Counted from the stretch's first letter, positions 10,001-22,195 are shown. The stretch is 64,000 bases of DNA from Nageia nagi (GCA_050084985.1 JBITNC010000001.1:200198001-200262000), one strand, 5' to 3'. Translations and numbers: made by a program. Notes: a model not told the origin generated them from the sequence alone.

Positions 10001-11140
10001 TGCTAAATTATGTACTACTAATTTACGATCTATTCCAAGCATGTCTGTATATGACCATGCAAATACCTTTTCTCGTTCTTTTAATAAGGTTATAATTTCT
10101 TCTTGCTCATTTTCTGTGAGGTTTTCTCCTAATTGAATAATTTTAGGATTTTGAGGATCATTACTAATATTTATTTCTAAGACTTTTTTAGTAAGCATAT
10201 GCAACCCTTCTTCTAGTTGATTTGGTACTGGTATCCAACCGTTATCATTAACACTATATTCTTCATCGTATTCTTGAGTTTGTTCATTCGTGCATACTTG
10301 ATTTTTATAGGAACCAAATATGTGATCTACATTTTTGAATTCATGTACCGAAGGATTAGATGATATAAGAGAGAAGTCAGCAATTACTTCATCTGTAGAA
10401 GTATTGGCTATTATTTTGATTAAATTTTGATTTTCGTTAACTTCATCTATTTGTTCATTATTTTGTTCTTCAATATCATTCTCTTTTATTGTAACCATAT
10501 TTATCGATGGTATATCTGAATATGGAATGATTAATGATTCGACATTTTTATTTATTTTTTCTTGTATATCACTTGGTGAACATGAATGATTCCAAGGTGG
10601 CTCAATATTATTAATAAAGAGCATTTCAACACCCTCTAAGAAATCCATTTCACTTAATTGTTCTTCTCTTATATCAATAATTTCTTGTACTATAGATTCT
10701 TTCTCTAAAATTTCTTCATTATAATCCAAATTCTCTTCTCCTAAATTTTCTAATTTAGCAAGATTTTTACATTTATTTTGATAACCTAATCCACTTTTAT
10801 CAGTGGGATCTTGGTATTGTAATTCAATTATTTCCCGTGGACCCTGTTCATATCGACCCAATCCTCATCCTTGCCAATTACATTTGTTAAAATAGTTTAA
10901 GACAAATGTTCTTAAACATGGCGATAAATATTTCATATCATTATTGAAATTTCCTTCATATGTTTGATTGGGTATTGTTGACACAGGATCTACTATCCCC
11001 TCATAGATAAATATTATCTGATTAGGTACTTCTCCTAAAGGTACTATTTGTCCAATCACACTAGGTGATTCAGATACTCTACCCACTTCTTGTGCTAAAG
11101 GTATACTAAATACCACATCATCTATGTCATATTCTCCCAT
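10001..11140 (-). pseudogene. Tat-1 protease-RT linker region of pol
   Basis: A long acidic, low-conservation segment between protease and RT, in two frames (11140-10865 and 10861 running into RT). It contains FAWSYTDMLGI followed by LALKSDAKPV, the stretch that normally leads into gypsy RT. The rest, rich in Glu/Asn/Ile, shows no domain I know. Long linkers of this kind are common in Tat pol. Gy3 has an equivalent at 31746-31265. Confidence 0.75.
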
Positions 11141-11215
11141 CCCTAAATCCCTTAATTTAATTTTTACTAGATATACATTGGATGAGTCATTATTAGATGT
11201 AGTATTTATTTGTTT

Positions 11216-12009
11216 TCATGAAGAAGCTCCATACTTTTTGTCTAAAGCTTTAGCAACTTTTTCCCAAGTATCTTTATCTTGTATAGCTACATGACTTTTT
11301 CCCTTTATGACTTCAGATTGATTCACATTTTTGTTCATTAATATGGTTGATAAATTAGGAGATGGTAATGTCACTTTATTCGGATCAAAAATTAAATTAC
11401 AATGTGAATAAGGATCTGGATCTTTAAACACACCATGAACTTTATCTTTATAAATGTATTTTAAACATCCATGATAAGTTGATGGAACACATTGCATTTC
11501 TCTAATCCATGAACGTCCTAAAAGAATGTTGTATTGTATAATATTTCCTTCAATTATATGTAATAAAGTTTGAATGGTTTTAGCCCCTACTGTAATCGGT
11601 AGCACTATTGATCCTAAAGTTGAACACACTACATCATTAAACGCCCTAATCTGTAAAGAAGGAGTTAAAATAAGCGAATCTGATAAATTCAAATTTTTGT
11701 ATGCGGCATCTGAAATTATATTTATAGCTGAACCTTCATCTATTAGAATTCTTTTAAATAATTTCCATCTACTTTACCAATTATATATAAAGGTGGATCA
11801 AGTCCACCTGGTCCATCGTTATTTAATTTTTCTTGTTCGTAGAAGGTGATACTAGGTTGTTGAGATATCCTCAAACTTTCAACTATTGAAATAAAATTAT
11901 CAAGGTTACTAATGTCCACTTGAATTTCTTGTAGAATTTGATTCATAGCTTCCCTATAACTCTTAGACTGTTGTAATAATTCAAATAGGGTCATCTTAAC
12001 TGGAGACAT
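11216..12009 (-). pseudogene. Tat-1 aspartic protease
   Basis: Retropepsin that cuts Gag-Pol. The left half (12009-11743) reads GGLDPPLYIIGKVDGNYLK; a one-base loss near 11755 shifts the frame, after which the active-site stretch IDEGSAINII, QIRAFNDVVCSTLGSIVLP and NILLGRSWIREM continue to 11216. The active site is D-E-G-S rather than D-T/S-G; Tat-2 has the same residues (IDEGSDVNII), so it is a family feature and not decay. The C-terminal part runs through VFKDPDPYSHCNL into an unassigned tail. Confidence 0.88.
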
Positions 12010-12336
12010 TTTTAATTATCGTTGAAGAGCACCTTTTATCGAAACTTTAGGTTGTTGCAGAGGAGGTATAGGTTGTATATTAATTGGGTTTGATATCGAT
12101 TGATTTTTTCGTGAATTATCCTATTTATTCTGATATTGTTATGCTCTTGTAGCTATACCAATCATATGTATTGAATCATCTATAGTCCCTATAAATGGTA
12201 TATCCTTATTATTCCATGTATAGTTCATTTGGTTTGGGATAATTGCCACATTGTTAGCCTGATGTGAGGGTAAGGGGTTTTGATATATCCCTAAATTTTG
12301 ATTCAAAGGTGCAATAGGATTATCCACATCTATTTT

Positions 12337-14817
12337 TCAACTATCTATCAAGTCTTGAATTTTATGTTGTAAAGTTCGACATTTATTTGTATTATGTCCT
12401 TTTTGCCTATGATAAGCACAAAATTCATTCTCCTTATACCATTTGCTTCCTTTAGCATTAGGATTTTTAGGTTTTATATCAGGTAATTTAATCATACCAT
12501 TATCACATAATTTTTTAAGTATTTCAGCTAATGGTTTTGATAATGGGGTAAAATTTCTTTTAGGCTTAGGTTCAACATTTTCTTCGATTTTTGAAGCTTG
12601 ACCAAATTTTTTTGTCATAGCTATTTGATTATTTTGTGGTTGTTTAGTACCATTTTCATATTGATTACCCTTTTTGTATTCTTTTTTCTTGAGTTTTAGT
12701 TCTCCATCTTGAATTTTAACTCTTTCTATAACTACTGCCTGAGTAATAGCTTCTTCAAAAGTTCTATGTTGTTGAATTTGGAGAACACTGGCTATTGGTC
12801 TTAAACAACTTTAACTAAATAATTTAACCAATTCCTCTTGTGGTATTGTATAAGGCATACTAGTGAGTATAGCCCAACATCTTGAGATGTAATCTTGTAT
12901 AGTTTCATCAGGAAACTGTTGTAATCTTGTAAGATCAGTAATTGAAGATCTTTTCTTAATATTGATTCTAAAATGTTCAAGAAATTGATTAGCCAATTTT
13001 TTGAATGTATATAAATTATGTATGGGCAAATTATTATACCAATCTAAAGCTTGACCTGCGAGTGTCATAGGAAATATATGTAACATTAATGAGTTATCAT
13101 TAGCTATTTGATAACTAGAAAATGTAAATTTTCTCAAATGTTCTTTGGGGTCTTCTCTTCCTTTAAATGACTCTATTTTAGGAAATTCAAATCTATATGG
13201 TAATTTCTTTTTTGGGACACTTGGATGAATAGGTTCATTACAAATATTTTTATAGTTTAAATTTTGAAGTCCTTGAACATTCATTTCTCAATTTATGAAA
13301 TCCTTCATAAAGTCTTCTAATTCTTTATCGGTTCTATGACCTTGAGTGTGTCTATGATATCTTCGAGTATTTGGATCCTTTTCTGAAATTGATCTTGAAG
13401 TGTAAGACTCATAGTCAGAAGGAAACTTTGATGGTGGTGGAGGCAATATTTTAAGAGGTGAATGTCATCACGGAGTAGGGATTCTAGGAGGTTTTTGGGA
13501 TATACCTTTTCCATATAAATCTTTTCCTTTGTAATCAGGTTGCTTTGTTTGATTTTGGGTTTGTTCAACCCAAATTTTAATGGAATCTTACTTTTGTTTA
13601 TCATATAATTTTTGTAGTTCTAGTTCTTTATCAATTTCCTTTTGTAATAAAATGGCTATCTCTTTATCCATCGCTTCTTGTTTGTCTAAGTAAGGATCTC
13701 GATATCTTTGTATTTGACTTCCTTCAGGAGTTTCAGGTTTCAAATTTTTTATTCTTTGATATTCATCCCACTTTCTTTGTTTTTCTTTCTCCATACATAG
13801 ATATTGCTCCCTTTTTATTTTTTCATTCTCTAATTCTTTAAGTTGCAATTCCTGTAAACGTAGTTGAATCTCATGTTCTTAATGAAATCTTTTCTTTTCT
13901 TGTTTCAGGAATTCATTTCTTTCTTTGTTTGCTTGTTCTTGTTCTATGAATTTCTTTTTATCTCTAAAAAGTTTATCTTCCATTTCTTTTAATTTATTTT
14001 CTTGTTCTTGAATTTTAATGAATTCGTTAACTTTTCTATTTTCTTCCTTTAGAAGATATTGCATCTCTACGGCCTTTTTAATATCATTAGCATATATTTT
14101 CATGAATTTTTGACTAGCTTTTGTTTTATATAATCATCGTTCTTCTAGTTCTTCATAAGAAGGTATCTCTTTTATTTTGAACTTAGATGTCCTTCTATGT
14201 AATCCTCCTTTTGAAGAATAAGATTTCTCCATTTACTTCATTGAAGGAGCTCTTTGAGATAAATTAGTCGTAGGTATTGATACTTCATTTTTTCCTAATT
14301 CAAGAGATTTATGAGAAAAAGAAGATCCCTCTTTTCAGATTAAAGAACTAACCTTTCGACCGTCTGATAATAGATGAATGACTCTTTCATATTTAACTTT
14401 ATATGGCTTGGTATCTAGTACCGCTATGGTTTCGGCTCGAGATTTATCCTCGTCAATTTCTAAGTTATCACGCCTATGATTTAGTTTTTCGACATCTCTC
14501 GGTAAACTAGAAGATGTCTTAGGAATATCCCTATAATTAGCTAGGTGACGATGAATTTCAATTAACTCTTCATCTAACACTTGCATTCTAGCCTTGGTAA
14601 TAGGGTATTCTATACTTTGTCTTTGCAATCTAGATTGATCATAACCCCAATCCCAATCTTTACTTTCATAATGAACTACCCGTGGATCTGATTCATCTAA
14701 AGGAGGTGGCCTCCTAACCAAAGACTCTATCAGATCCATATTGTCTAAATCTATTTCTTGTATTTCAAATGGGTGTTCTCGCATTTTCTTAGCGGTCATA
14801 CTTCTAGTTTGGACCAT
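12337..14817 (-). pseudogene. Tat-1 gag with CCHC-like knuckle
   Basis: Structural protein of the element particle. It starts MVQTRSMTAKKMREHP at 14817, after a long leader. Residues 1-160 are charged; a Glu/Lys coiled coil follows (14103-13588); then the gag core (13284-12811) with NEPIHPSVPKKKLPY, DPKEHLRKF, FPMTLAGQALDWYNNLP and MPYTIPQEELVKLFS; and a nucleocapsid knuckle CAYHRQKGHNTNKC at about 12430-12390, spaced C-x2-H-x3-GH-x4-C. Several stops interrupt it. One, after KLFS, is TAA where Tat-2 and Tat-3 have CAA: a clear C-to-T change. Gag, protease and pol follow on the same strand. Confidence 0.9.
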
Positions 14818-15550
14818 TTTTTAGATATTATAAACAAGCATCGTAAAAAAGAAACTCTATTTTTATCTTTTATATTATGTTTTCGAGAAAATAATTTAAT
14901 GCACAAACATCCTATATGCAAACTTACTTTCAACGATGTGATTATCTTTTTTAACTTTTTCACATATTTTTAATGTCTGAGTTAAATGAACGATATGAGT
15001 TGTTCATTTTAATCTTTTTAATTTTCCTAGTTTGTTTTGACTAGTCAAGTGTTAAAAAAGGTGGGTTGGGTAATCCTAATTAATGTTTACAAGTTTCTAT
15101 GGCTTTTGGCTTGGTTCTATATGAGTCTCCTTTTTTGACTCCTACCTAAAGGAAAGTTACCTTGGTCATCACCTCCAAGTGTAACTGGCTCTATGGCTTC
15201 AAGTGTATTATGTCGATGGGTACAAAGAAGTAAGAATTAATGGTTGGTAGTGACATCCAACTCGTTAATGTTCAATTATTCCTTTAAGGTCTTATGAAAT
15301 GAATTTAAACAAGTAAAGTACATTTATGCATACTACCCTCCCAAACATTCATGTCCATTTATTTATCTTATTTTAAAGTGATACAATCAAAGTTTATTTT
15401 AAATGAATCTTGACCTTAATAAACCCCGTTGTTCTTTTTTAATTATGATGCGATTCATTATCCAACCTCTTAATGATGTTAATTAACTCCTTCCAGCTAT
15501 GGAAGTTTTATATGTGATAAATTTCCTCTTCTTACTAGTCACATATCTCT

Positions 15551-16169
15551 TCGACCTCCAATGGAGTGGTAAGAGCAGACTTAGTAAAAAGCTATTAAGT
15601 GTAGATAAATTAATTAAGTGAGGTTCAATTACTCCTCCAAGAGTCACATATCCCTTCGACCTCCAATGGAGTGGTAAGGGCAGACCTCTTTTAAGAGTGT
15701 TAATGTGAAGTATATTTCCAAATAATATGTAAATAAATTTTACCTCTTTCACTTAACTTATTTCTGATCACTTAGGATCGCTTGAAGCGCAAAAGTGAGA
15801 GCATACTTTGTTAAGTGAAAGTACTTAGTGTATTCGAATACCTCCAATTCGTTAACCTTTTAATATGATTTATACTACCCAAAAACCTGATTTATTTCCT
15901 TAAGGTTCATTCCAAATTAAATGTGATTCATTTACTCCTTCCAATTGTGGAAGTATTATGTGTAATAAATTACCTCCTCTTACTAGTCACATATCCCTTC
16001 GACCTCCAATGGAGTGGTAAGGGTAAACTTGGTAAGAGGTCATTATGTGTGGATAAATTAACCAAATTAATGATAGTGTGAATGTGAAAGAAAAGAAGAA
16101 TTAATTACTCCTTCTTATCCGGTCTATTCTGGTCACCATAGATCGCATGAAGCGCAAAGGGAGAGCATA
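15551..16169 (-). repeat. Repeated palindromic motifs in the Tat-1 leader
   Basis: The stretch TCGACCTCCAATGGAGTGG (in reverse, CCACTCCATTGGAGGTCGA) occurs at 15551-15573, 15656-15680 and 15999-16023, mostly next to CACATATC.CTTCGAC. Its core CTCCATTGGAG is an almost perfect palindrome. A second motif, GATCGC.TGAAGCGCAAA, then GAGAGCATA, occurs at 15776-15804 and 16141-16169. Both sets appear in the same order in the leader of Tat-2, so they predate both copies. Confidence 0.85.
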
Positions 16170-16410
16170 AGTAGACAAGGTAAAAAGTATTAATGTGTAT
16201 GTACCCTTCACCCAAAACATGAAAATAAATACATAACATTTACATAAAATAAATTAACAAAAAAATATGCATTTAATCTTTTCTACCCATTCTTATATGC
16301 ATTCTAGGCAAAGGAATCACATTGAAAAATATCCTTCCATTTTAACAATACATTATATATTTTATTTTATTTTTTTAGAAATAACAAAAGGAGGCAAAAT
16401 GACCTGGAGT

Positions 16411-16562
16411 ATGATTCGCCAGTGTTTAAACAGAGATCATTGGCATTTATTCTGAGTCACTGACATTTGATTCCAATCACTGGCGTTTAGTCTAGATTAC
16501 TTTGTAAATCATTGGCGTTCCTTTTGAGTCACCGACATCCGATTCCAGTCGCTGCCGTTTCT
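16411..16562 (-). repeat. Array of seven short motifs near the Tat-1 primer site
   Basis: Seven imperfect copies of a short motif, ATCACTGGCGTTT and variants (ATTCGCCAGTGTT, ATCATTGGCATTT, GTCACTGACATTT, GTCACCGACATCC, GTCGCTGCCGTTT), spaced about 20-28 bases apart. Tat-2 has seven copies in the same place. Related copies lie in the U3 of both LTRs (Tat-1 17289-17362). Confidence 0.75.
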
Positions 16563-16692
16563 GCAATAGATTTCCTAAAATGCACAAAATGCAAAATTTG
16601 AAGTTAGTATATGGAAAAATTCAAATAAACCAGATAACAGAAAGGTAAAATCATTTTAACATAAACAAAAAACCTCCCTATCAATAATGGAA

Positions 16693-16712
16693 GGGCCCTC
16701 CTTCTAGCACCA
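16693..16712 (-). other. Tat-1 primer-binding site
   Basis: Three bases (TTC) inside the LTR end, the minus strand reads TGGTGCTAGAAGGAGGGCCC. It starts with TGG, as needed to pair with a tRNA CCA end, and is identical in Tat-2 (55670). I cannot name the tRNA with confidence. Confidence 0.75.
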
Positions 16713-16715
16713 GAA

Positions 16716-17565
16716 TGTTGCAGTGAAAATAGAGCTGGAATGTAGAATAACATAAAATGCAATTATTCTTAAATCTTCACTGAACCTCAAATTATGTAAA
16801 ATAGATAGAAATGCTGTAATTATAAATTGATATTGATTTTTAGCTCAAACTACAATTTTCCCTTGGAAGGGACTTTTACAAATGCCATTTGCCAAAATGA
16901 AGGTATTAGATCTTCATTATTTTTTATTTGCTTGCTTCTCTCCTTGGTATGGACAACCTGTAAATCCTACACACATGCAAAAGACAATAACATCAAAGCA
17001 TCTATGTATGACATGTATTGAATTGAAACTAACATAAAACAATAAAAGGTATGAGCTTACAAGATTTTGGCAGCATTACCCTACTTCAAAATTGGGTCCA
17101 AAGATTCTCAATATTGCTTTGTATTGGCTTGTATTTATAGATTTTGGGTGAGATGTTTCCAAGGCTGGTAAGGGGAAGTGAAAAGCCACCGTAGGTCGTA
17201 ACTGACCCCCTCTATCCACATCATCTTGGAAGAATGAAGTGTTTCAACTTTTCTCCACTATTTTGGTTTCTTGTTCGGCTGTTACAGAGTCACCGGCGAT
17301 TGCTAGGTAGATGCCGACGATTACCTCAAAATGCCAGCGACTGTTTTGGGTTGTCAGCGATTGGTTTTCAATTTTTATAAAAACATTAACATGATCGCCA
17401 AATAGCCAATTTTACATAAAAAGAGTCATGTGACCACCCATTTTGCATGTACTCAATAGGAGCTATCCAATAATAAGGTTTTAAAACCTATTTTATATCA
17501 TCGCGAAGAGTTATGATTGTTTCAATGTTTACTAGTTAAAAAGGGGACATTTTTAGGTGTCTACA
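16716..17565 (-). repeat. Tat-1 5' LTR (850 bp)
   Basis: Minus strand begins TGTAGACACCTAAAAATG at 17565 and ends in CA at 16716, three bases before the primer site. The Tat-2 5' LTR has the same ends and is 849 bp. It contains a TATA box (17139-17131) and short CGACGATT-like motifs in U3. The plus-strand ORF 16827-17021 inside it is incidental. Confidence 0.92.
17131..17139 (-). promoter_or_regulatory. TATA box in the Tat-1 LTR
   Basis: Minus strand TATAAATAC in the context AAATCTATAAATACAAGC, about 430 bases into the LTR. The same sequence is at the same LTR position in Tat-2 (55242), which supports it as the element promoter. Confidence 0.75.
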
Positions 17566-17589
17566 CAATCAAATCTATGATAAAAGCAA

Positions 17590-18560
17590 TGATGTGATCT
17601 TCAAGAAGCATGATTATGAGATTTGAAGGGAAAATAATAGCAAGCTTGTGACGATTGGGACAAGAACATGTGGCAACCTGTATACCTTGTTAGATATTTC
17701 AAAGGGATCATATCTTCTAGGAAAGGAGAGTGATGATTGGCTATGGCATAAAATACTAGGACATATCAATTTCAAAAACTTGGTGAATATTTCCTCAAAA
17801 AAGGTGGTAAGGGATATCCCTAGCATTAGCAAACTATCAAATGACATTTATGATTCATGTCAAAAGGGAAAGCAAAACATGGGCAAGGTTCAAGGTGAAG
17901 GAATATCAAATAAGAAAACCATTAGAGATAATTCACATTGACCTATATGGACTGATGAGGATATAAATCATCAATGGAGATAAGTATTTTATGTTGTTCA
18001 TAGATGATTATTAAATAATGACTTGGGTGTAATTCTTGAAACATAAATTTGAAGCATTTGAGATGTTTAGATCCTTCAAGAATCAAGTAGAAAATTAGAT
18101 AGAAAGGAGAATCAAATGCCTTCATTCAGATAGAATAGGTGAGTTCATTTTTGATGAGTTTTCTAAGTTTTTTCTAGAACATGGAATCAAAAGATAATTT
18201 TCTATAGCAAGAACTCCACAACAAAATGGAGTAGTTGAAAGAAAAAACATGGCAGTGTAAGAAATGGCTCAAACTATGTTGACATAAAGTAAAGTTGCTG
18301 ATAGGTTCTAGAAAGAAGCAGTGCACATAGTGCTGTATATTCAAAATAGATGCTTATTGAGGCCACATGAGGACAAAACACCATATGAATTGTGGTTTAG
18401 GAGAAAATACATAGTTAGGCACTTCAAGATCTTTGGCAAAAAATGTAACAACAAGAGGAAAGAGGAGAATTTAGGAAAGTTTGAGGATAGAGCCGATGAA
18501 GGTATTTTTTTTGTTACTCTTCAAAGAGTAAAGCATACAAGTGCTACAACAAGAGGACAA
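17590..18560 (+). pseudogene. copia pre-integrase and integrase
   Basis: Begins in the GAG-pre-integrase domain: LWHKILGHINFKNL (17740-17780) followed by DSCQKGKQ, the zinc-binding pattern of copia integrase. The core shows HIDLYG, HSDRIGEF and NGVVERKN as the three acidic sites, and a C-terminal region with EDKTPYELWF and HFKIFGKKC. Stops lie at many sites (for example AV*EMAQTML), and GTTKEFPT-type linker text is absent. No function is likely now. Confidence 0.88.
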
Positions 18561-18879
18561 AAATAATGGTAGATAGTGCTGATGTCCATGTTGATGAGCA
18601 AAGAGATCTTCCAAAGAGAAATCATGATAATAATTTTCCTATCTATGAAGACTTAATTGAAAGTGATGAAAAAGATAAGAACAAATCTAAATCATAGGTA
18701 CAACAGCCACAAGTAAAGAAATAAGAAGATTCAAGCTCTCAAAGTGACTCAAATGGTTGTTCAAAAAATGAGGAGGAAGAAGAAGAAAAAAATTTAAAAT
18801 CTTCATCAAGTAGATTACATAAGGATCACTCGCAAGAGCAAATTATTGGTGATTTTTGTGTAGGTGTACAAACTCAAAA

Positions 18880-20371
18880 AAGGGCTTTACATACTTATTC
18901 TCTCTTATCCAACATAAAGCCAAAAAATGTTTTTGAGGCTAGTCAAGATGAAAATTGGATCAAACCAATGAAGGAAGAGCTCACACATATTGAAAAGAAT
19001 GAAACTTGGGAACTTGTTCTTAGACCAAAGAACAAAAATATGACTAGTACAAAATGGATCTTTCAGAAAAAATTAAATGAAGATGGATAGGTAGTTTGAA
19101 ATAAAGCTAGATTAGTTTGTAAGGGATATGATCAAGTTGAAAGAATTTATTTTGAAGAAACTTTTGCATTGGTAGCTCAACTTAAGACAATTCACATGTT
19201 TCTTGCTCTTGCCATTTACAAAAATAATGGATGTTAAATTAGTATTCTTGAATGACAAACTAGATGAGGAGGTATATATTGAGTAACCTAATGGATTCCA
19301 GCTATCAAAAAATCCAGATATGGTATGCAGGTTGAAGAGAGCATTTTATGGTTTAAAATAAGCACCCTATGCTTGGTACTCAAGATTGGACACCTTTTTA
19401 TGGCAACAAGGGTTTAAGAAAGGTATGGTTGATAGTAACCTATATGTTAAGTTAGATAAGGATTTTTAGATCATTATTATTATGTATGTTTATGATATTA
19501 TTTTTGACAGTAGCAAAGATGAACTATGTAAGGAGTTTGCTAATCAAATGCAAAGCGAGTTTGAAATGTCTATGATAGGTGAACTTGCATATTTCCTTAG
19601 CCTTCAAGTAAATCAGTTGAAAAATGGTATTTTTATTTCTTAAATCAAATATGTTAAGGAGATGTTAAAGAAATTCATGATGGAGGATTGCAAGTTGATT
19701 AGTACTCCTATGCCCACATGATGCAAATTGAGTAAAGATGACAAGTCACCACCCATTGACCAAATAATGTATAGTTCTATGATCAGGAGCTTATTGTACT
19801 TGATAACTACTAGACTAGACATACTACAAGTGGTTTGTATGGTGGCTCAGTTCCAAGCTAGCCCTAAAGAGACACATGTCATAGTGGTAAAGAGAATTTT
19901 TAGATATCTTAAGAGGACAATGAATTTTGGTCTTTGGTACCCATGGAAAGGACTTCACACTCATTGCTTACTCAGATGCAAATTGGCTAGGATGCATTGA
20001 TGATAGGAAGAGAACTAGTAGTGGTGCATTTTAACTTGGAGATAGGTTGGTTTCTTGGAATAGTAAGAAACAAGAGTCAGTATCATTGTCTACACCAGAG
20101 GTCAAGTATATAGCTGCCACAACTTGTTGAAAGATCTTGGTATATAGGTTAGTGAGCCCACTTCCATCATTTGTGATAATACTAGTGCCATCAATATTTT
20201 ATAGATGCACTCAAGAATAAAACATATTGCCATAAGGTATCAATTTTTAAAAGAAAGAGTGACAGAAGGAGAAGTAGAGTTAGATTTTGTTCCAACAATA
20301 AAGCAAGTAGTAGATATCTTTACCAAACCTTTGCCAAAGGATATTTTTGAGTATCTCCATAAGAAATTATG
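18880..20371 (+). pseudogene. copia reverse transcriptase and RNase H
   Basis: RT motifs in order: NWIKPMKEELTHIEKNETWE, STKWIFQKKLNEDG, then ARLVCKGYDQ, MDVKLVFLNDKLDEEVYIE, LKRAFYGLK and FEMSMIGELAYFL. The catalytic YVDD box reads YVYD at about 19483-19494, so the first Asp of the pair is lost. RNase H follows with YSDANWLGC, KRTSSG, VKYIAAT, CDNTSAI and HIAIRYQFLKE, ending FTKPLPKDIF. Several stops replace Gln or Arg codons typical of the family (E*PNGF, LK*APYAWY, DG*VV*NKAR), the pattern left by C-to-T change. Confidence 0.9.
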
Positions 20372-20399
20372 AGTGGTTGCACTTTCCAAGCATTATAAA

Positions 20400-22195
20400 G
20401 TTATAGATATCACATTATCAAGGGGATCATCTCTACTTTCTCTCATTTTTTGCCTCTATTTGTGTTGATTTTTGTGTGTACTAACATTTGCCTAAGAATG
20501 TTGTGTATGTACTCAGGGGGAGTCTTCGATAACACTTTGTTCTTGTTGTCAAAGGGGAAGAAGAATTACTATAAACAATGTGTGTGTTGCCAAAAATTAC
20601 AAAGGGGGATATTGTTGATCAAGGTGGAGTTACTATAGGTCATTCATACGAATTTACAAAATTTACAAAAATCATCAAGTTAGTCAAAATTGCAAAAATT
20701 ATCAAAAAGGTGTAATTCTTGAAAATGTTGCTCATGAATGCCAATGGATTATGTTGGATGGATAAACATATTATTTTAAGCCTCATTTTTTAGTTGAAAG
20801 TGAAGTTGCAACATTGGATCAGTGTTGGTTGGAAGTTGGTACTAGTTTGGATCTCTTGACAATTTTGGTGAAAAAGGTCAATGTCGCTTTGGTGTGTGTT
20901 TGGATAGGATGGATCAGTGTGGAATATGTTAGCATGTATGGAAATAGGTCGACATGGTGTTTGAGGTATCATCTCTATGTTGGGACCAATCATTGCATTG
21001 TTGGTACTTGGACAATTTTGCACATTTTGGGAGTCATAAAATTAGCCTTAGTGGCCACTTTGAAAGTGGAATATTATGAAAACCATGAATATTAAAAAGA
21101 CAAAATTTTAATTGAAGGTATTTGATACTAATATATAGATAATATTAAAATTTCAAATTAAAAGGATATATGAGTAAGAAATGGCATGAGTTATAAAAAG
21201 ATAATTTCTCACTTTTCCCAGGTTTGATTGTTGCAAAAGGCCACTTTGAAAATAGAATATTAAAAAACATATGAGGATTTGGATATCAAAAATTTTACTA
21301 GAGGTATTAATATATACTAATAGTTTAATTTTTAAATTTCAGTCCAAACAGAGTTCGTATGAAGAAACAATGAGCATTACAAAATAGCTTCAAAGAACTT
21401 TTTTTTTTAAGTTTTGGATAGTTTTGTTTTCATAACAATTTTGCTTTGAGGTGTATTCAATCAAAATGGATCAATGTTGTCCATGTTTACATGTGTGAAA
21501 ATAGTTTGGAATAATGTTGGAAGTGTTAGCTTAGTGGTTGGGTTGATTGGTGGCATTGCCGGTATGTGTTTGGACAAGTTTACACTTTGTGAAATAGTTG
21601 CATTGTTAGCATCAAAGGCCTTATTACAAGTGGATTTGTGAGAAATAAGTAATGAGTTGAGAATTGAAACTTTTACAAGAGGTATTTATTATTAATTTGA
21701 AAATAATATCCTAATTTCAAGTCAAACAAACACCTAATAAAGACTTGGTGTGAGTTGCAAAAAGCTAATTTCTTACTTTTTCCAATTTTGAGCAACCTTG
21801 TGAATAGTGATGTTTTTGGTAAAATTTATCTTTTATATATATGGAGTTTGTTATTTAAGAGTTTATTCACATATAACTCATTGATATGAATAAATTTTCT
21901 TATTGAATCATGTTAATTCGAGGTTGCAAAGTTGGAGAATGAGTTGTATGCATAGGTTCTCTTATTATCATTATTGATGTTATTATTTACTAGGTCGTTG
22001 ATGTTGTTGAAGATGGTAAAGTGATATATTTCCTTGATTTTGTATTTTTTTATTGACGTGTACTAATATGTAAGTTTTCATTGAGTTACTTAAGTAATTT
22101 GCAGTCATAAAGTGCCCTTTGATCAAAGCATGCACTTTTATCATTGTTGACAAAAAGGGGGAGAGAGGAATATGATTAGAGTTTTGACAACAATG
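20400..22195 (+). other. copia 3' non-coding region with degenerate repeats
   Basis: No ORF I can support. A purine-rich ACAAAGGGGGAT followed by TGTTGATC at 20600-20620 resembles a PPT and LTR start but leads to no complete LTR. Between 21050 and 21790 a loose unit repeats: GGCCACTTTGAAA at 21052 and 21239; GGTATT...ATACTAAT at 21115, 21303 and in weaker form near 21680; ATGAGTTATAAAAAG.TAATTTCT near 21190 and GTGAGTTGCAAAAAGCTAATTTCT near 21750. I infer three diverged copies of a unit near 190-390 bp. Confidence 0.5.

Larger units (their letters stand above)
14818..16692 (-). other. Tat-1 5' leader, non-coding
   Basis: About 1.9 kb between the primer site and the gag start. The LTR-proximal part (16692-15300) matches Tat-2 55690-57095 in reverse complement; the gag-proximal part (about 15180-14850) matches Tat-3 34990-35350. 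It holds two repeat sets listed separately and no ORF I can support. Very long leaders are usual in Tat/Ogre elements. Confidence 0.8.
4307..17565 (-). mobile_element. Tat-1: Ty3/gypsy element of the Tat lineage, nearly full, left end missing
   Basis: On the minus strand the order is 5' LTR (17565-16716), primer-binding site, about 1.9-kb leader, gag, aspartic protease, linker, reverse transcriptase, native RNase H, archaeal-type RNase H, integrase, extra ORF and 3' UTR. An added archaeal-type RNase H between the native one and integrase is the established mark of the Tat lineage. Frames are broken by scattered stops and a few indels, yet blocks of 220-320 codons survive, so it is the least decayed element here. 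It ends in the pre-integrase part of a copia element at 17566, so it inserted there. The left edge is uncertain (3769-4307). Confidence 0.85.

Noticed and set aside
20600-20640. PPT-like run followed by TGTTGATC as the copia 3' LTR start
   Set aside because: No matching LTR end or TATA is found for it, whereas 22210-23464 has complete ends (TGTTG/CAACA), a PPT and a TATA run. It may be an older remnant.
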